In this document: positions 6,319 to 8,401 of the stretch, piece by piece
How the letters are laid out: every line of letters starts with the position of its first letter
Numbering within the stretch: the stretch's first letter is position 1
Assembly (NCBI GenBank): GCA_051879015.1
Contig: JBJELF010000002.1
Coordinates: 1 to 8,401, forward strand
DNA length: 8,401 nucleotides
Direction: 5' to 3'
DNA from: JBJELF01 sp051879015
Lineage (GTDB): Bacteria; Bacillota; Clostridia; Lachnospirales; Lachnospiraceae
The notes under the pieces: model-generated
Told to the model about the DNA's origin: nothing
Database searches by the model: none
What the model saw: the letters and a program-made list of their open reading frames with translations, nothing else
Made by a program: the position numbers and the translations under genes

Positions 6319-7104
6319 TTACGACAGCAGCATACGGTCGTTGTCCAGTTCTTTTCCCACGCCTTCTTTAAATTTTTCCAGTAAATCGTTGATGGTCAGG
6401 TTTTGGCGAGCTTCGTTGGCTACATCAAAAATAATATTGCCATTGTTCATCATGAGAGTGCGGTTTCCCAGTTCCAGTGCAGACTGCATATTGTGGGTGA
6501 TCATCATGCAGGTCAAGTGCTCTTCTTTTACTAGCTGATTGGTCAAATTCAGAACTTTCTCGGCGGTGCCGGGGTCGAGAGCCGCAGTGTGCTCGTCCAA
6601 AAGAAGAAGTTTTGGTGGATGGATGGTTGCCATGACCAAAGTTAATGCCTGTCTTTGACCGCCGGAGAGAAGTCCGACTGGCTGATGCATACGATTTTCC
6701 AATCCCATGTCTAACATATGAAGTTTCTCGCGAAACATTTCTTTGTCCTGTCTGCGCACTCTCGACAGCCAGCCTCCGCTGCTGGCAGCCAATGCCAGAT
6801 TTTCTTCGATGGTCATGCCAGGAGCTGTGCCGCTCATAGGGTCCTGGAACAGACGACCGATTTTTTTTGCTCGTATGTATTCCGGCTGCATGGTAATGTT
6901 TTCGCCGTCCAGCAGAATTTCTCCTTCGTCTGTGTAGAAATTACCGCAGATGGCATTAAATAAAGTTGATTTTCCTGCGCCGTTGGCTCCGATGATGGTG
7001 ACAAAGTCTCCTTTGTGGAGCTCCAGACTCAATTGATCAAGGGCTTTCTTTTCGTTGACGGTGCCGGGATTGAAGGTTTTTGAAATACCGGTTATTTTTA
7101 ACAT
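6319..7104 (-). CDS. ABC transporter ATP-binding protein (TrpXYZ-like importer)
   Basis: A 261-residue cytoplasmic ATPase that powers the importer encoded just upstream. All nucleotide-binding motifs are intact: Walker A GANGAGKST (39-47), Q-loop Q87 in LFQDP, signature LSGGQ (146-150), Walker B LLLLDE (166-171) with D-loop AALDP, and H204 in ITHNM. The segment GTAPGMTIEENLALA after the Q-loop is typical of ATPases paired with PF04392-type binding proteins and BPD_transp_2 permeases, such as the streptococcal tryptophan importer. The ATG at 7104 lies one base after the permease stop codon, and its GGCAGG ribosome binding site is inside the permease gene, so translation is probably coupled. 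It is the last gene of the operon; no strong terminator is visible directly after it. Confidence 0.93.
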   Translation of the reverse strand: MLKITGISKTFNPGTVNEKKALDQLSLELHKGDFVTIIGANGAGKSTLFNAICGNFYTDEGEILLDGENITMQPEYIRAKKIGRLFQDPMSGTAPGMTIEENLALAASSGGWLSRVRRQDKEMFREKLHMLDMGLENRMHQPVGLLSGGQRQALTLVMATIHPPKLLLLDEHTAALDPGTAEKVLNLTNQLVKEEHLTCMMITHNMQSALELGNRTLMMNNGNIIFDVANEARQNLTINDLLEKFKEGVGKELDNDRMLLS

Positions 7105-7105
7105 A

Positions 7106-8035
7106 TCACTTACCTGCCTTTCTCATGACGCTCCATCGACGTTTTAATGTTGGCAGCTGCTCTTTGATATATGGAATAGAGAGCGCGAGGATGACGATGA
7201 CGGAGGAAATTAATTTCAGCATAAATGCAGGAAGGTTGAAGCGCAGGGCAATCGTGTATACCAGACGGAAAATGAAGGAGCCGATGACCACGCCTAAGGC
7301 GCGCTTCCAGATACGTCCTTTTCCCATGATGGTGCTTCCAATCAGCAGGGAGGCAAGTGCAATGGTAACCATGCCGCTGCCGATGTCGATGTTCACAGAT
7401 TTTTGGTACTGTCCTAACAGGCATCCGGAAAGTCCGGTGAAGGCATTGGCTACGCAAAGACCGATGATGGTCATGAGTGCGGTATTGATGGAGGAGGATT
7501 TTACCATAATAGGATTATTTCCAGTAGCTCGAATCGCAAGACCCAGACGAGTGCCTAAAAACCAGGTTAAAAATAAAATAATCAAAATGACCGCTGTAAT
7601 GATGACCACTAATTTGTACAAGTTAGAGATGGGAGTATCTGCCAACAAATCCTTAACCATGGTAAAGACAGTAACGGTCTTATTCATGTTGAGCAGGGAA
7701 GAACCACCCATGACGGCAATGTTGACGGAGTAAAGTCCCGTATTGACGACAATACCTGCCAGCAAACTGTTGATACCTAATTTTGTCTGTAAAATAGCAG
7801 TAATGAAGCCTGAACACACACCCGCTGCCATAGCTGCGAAGATTGCAAGAAACGGGTGTCCCATGATAGCTACCTGGGCGCCAACGCAGGCACCCAGAGT
7901 AAAGCATCCGTCGGTGGACAAGTCGCAGACATTCAGCATGGAATAGCTGAGAAAGAGTGCGAGCACAGTCAGGGAGCAGATAAGTCCAAGTTCGAGGGCA
8001 GTTTGGCCCAGTGTTAAAATTGTATTGATATCCAT
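7106..8035 (-). CDS. ABC transporter permease (BPD_transp_2 family)
   Basis: A 309-residue polytopic inner-membrane permease of the branched-chain amino acid/LivH-RbsC type (BPD_transp_2). Eight to ten hydrophobic segments are visible, for example about 13-35, 44-75, 82-105, 138-160, 186-206, 217-238, 246-262 and 272-290. The cytoplasmic loop LGLAIRATGNNPIMVKSSSINT (about 163-184) corresponds to the ATPase-contacting loop of this family. The early segment SYSMLNVCDLSTDGCFTLGA resembles the permease of tryptophan-type and related PF04392 importers. The start at 8035 has AAAGGA (8049-8044) 8 nt upstream. The gene lies 33 bp after the binding-protein gene and runs directly into the ATPase gene. 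Ligand specificity resides mainly in the binding protein, so it is not assigned here. Confidence 0.92.
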   Translation of the reverse strand: MDINTILTLGQTALELGLICSLTVLALFLSYSMLNVCDLSTDGCFTLGACVGAQVAIMGHPFLAIFAAMAAGVCSGFITAILQTKLGINSLLAGIVVNTGLYSVNIAVMGGSSLLNMNKTVTVFTMVKDLLADTPISNLYKLVVIITAVILIILFLTWFLGTRLGLAIRATGNNPIMVKSSSINTALMTIIGLCVANAFTGLSGCLLGQYQKSVNIDIGSGMVTIALASLLIGSTIMGKGRIWKRALGVVIGSFIFRLVYTIALRFNLPAFMLKLISSVIVILALSIPYIKEQLPTLKRRWSVMRKAGK

Positions 8036-8068
8036 AGTTTCAATCCTTTAGCATGTGTTGAGTATTTT

Positions 8069-8401
8069 TTACTCCTCAAATTCCTCAGCAGTGACAATGG
8101 ACTGTACTGCGGTGCAAAGTGGAGAGATGGTGTCGGAAATTTCATCGAAATCGTAGCCAAGCAAATCGCAGATTTCAGTATTGATGGTGGCGGTACCATT
8201 ATCGAAGGTCATGACTGGGGTTTCAGCTGGGTTTGAGCCGTTTACCAGGATTTCACTGATCATATTTGCAGTTTCCAGACCGAGGTTCGCATAGTCTACA
8301 CCATATCCAAGGAATGCACCGTTTAAGGCGAAGGAGTCAGCGCCAGTGTAATGTGGAATCTTAGCTTCTGCTAATTTTTCGTAGATAGAAAGCTCGGCGG
8401 T
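8069..8401 (-). CDS. ABC transporter substrate-binding protein, C-terminal part (gene cut by window edge)
   Basis: An open frame enters from the right edge and runs for 110 codons to a TAA at 8071-8069; the start and N-terminal two thirds lie outside. The visible part contains IPHYTGADSFALNGAFLGYG, DYANLGLETANMISEIL and TATINTEICDLLGYD, the typical C-terminal lobe of ABC_sub_bind (PF04392) lipoproteins, the group that includes the tryptophan-binding TrpX. The protein would be anchored outside the membrane and deliver ligand to the permease that follows 33 bp downstream. A signal peptide and lipobox are expected but cannot be checked. The identification rests on both sequence and operon position; the ligand could be tryptophan, another amino acid or another small molecule. 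Confidence 0.87.
   Translation of the reverse strand, partial: TAELSIYEKLAEAKIPHYTGADSFALNGAFLGYGVDYANLGLETANMISEILVNGSNPAETPVMTFDNGTATINTEICDLLGYDFDEISDTISPLCTAVQSIVTAEEFEE

Noticed and set aside
7080..7733. Long plus-strand open frame opposite the permease gene
   Set aside because: It mirrors the codon pattern of the membrane protein on the other strand, begins inside the ATPase gene and has no ribosome binding site or family resemblance.

Overview
The window looks like chromosomal DNA from a low-to-moderate GC Gram-positive anaerobe, most likely a Clostridia/Lachnospiraceae-type gut bacterium. The basis is strong AGGAGG-type ribosome binding sites, TTGACA/TATAAT-type promoters, hairpin plus T-tract terminators, GTG and TTG starts, and the gene families present. 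The genus cannot be fixed from sequence alone. There is no sign of a mobile element, tRNA, rRNA, CRISPR array or phage gene.

Left part (1-4394, + strand): a two-gene mannose/mannoside operon. A promoter region with two adjacent inverted repeats (33-68) precedes a 583-aa protein with a class I mannose-6-phosphate isomerase (cupin) C-terminal half and an extra N-terminal domain of about 235 residues. It is followed by a 798-aa GH38-type alpha-mannosidase without a signal peptide. A strong intrinsic terminator (4356-4394) closes the operon. Together these suggest cytoplasmic breakdown of imported alpha-mannosides and entry of mannose-6-phosphate into glycolysis.

Middle part (4395-5736, + strand): a MarR-family regulator and a small (p)ppGpp synthetase, 14 bp apart. 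They are served by one promoter (TTGCGT-N17-TATACT) whose start point lies at a 17-bp inverted repeat, and they end at their own terminator. This looks like an autoregulated stringent-response cassette.

Right part (5737-8401, - strand): a YbgC/FadM-type hotdog thioesterase that probably starts at TTG 6178, with its own promoter and a long hairpin at the 5' end of its predicted transcript. Further right is an ABC importer operon read leftwards: substrate-binding protein (only its C-terminal 110 residues are in the window), membrane permease and ATPase. The three-part layout and the sequence character match the PF04392/BPD_transp_2 importers that include the streptococcal tryptophan transporter TrpXYZ. 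The ligand here is not determined.

Most of the content is conventional. The points most worth a second look are the MarR-alarmone synthetase cassette with its operator-like palindrome, the extra N-terminal domain on the isomerase, and the recurring hairpins placed just upstream of ribosome binding sites.
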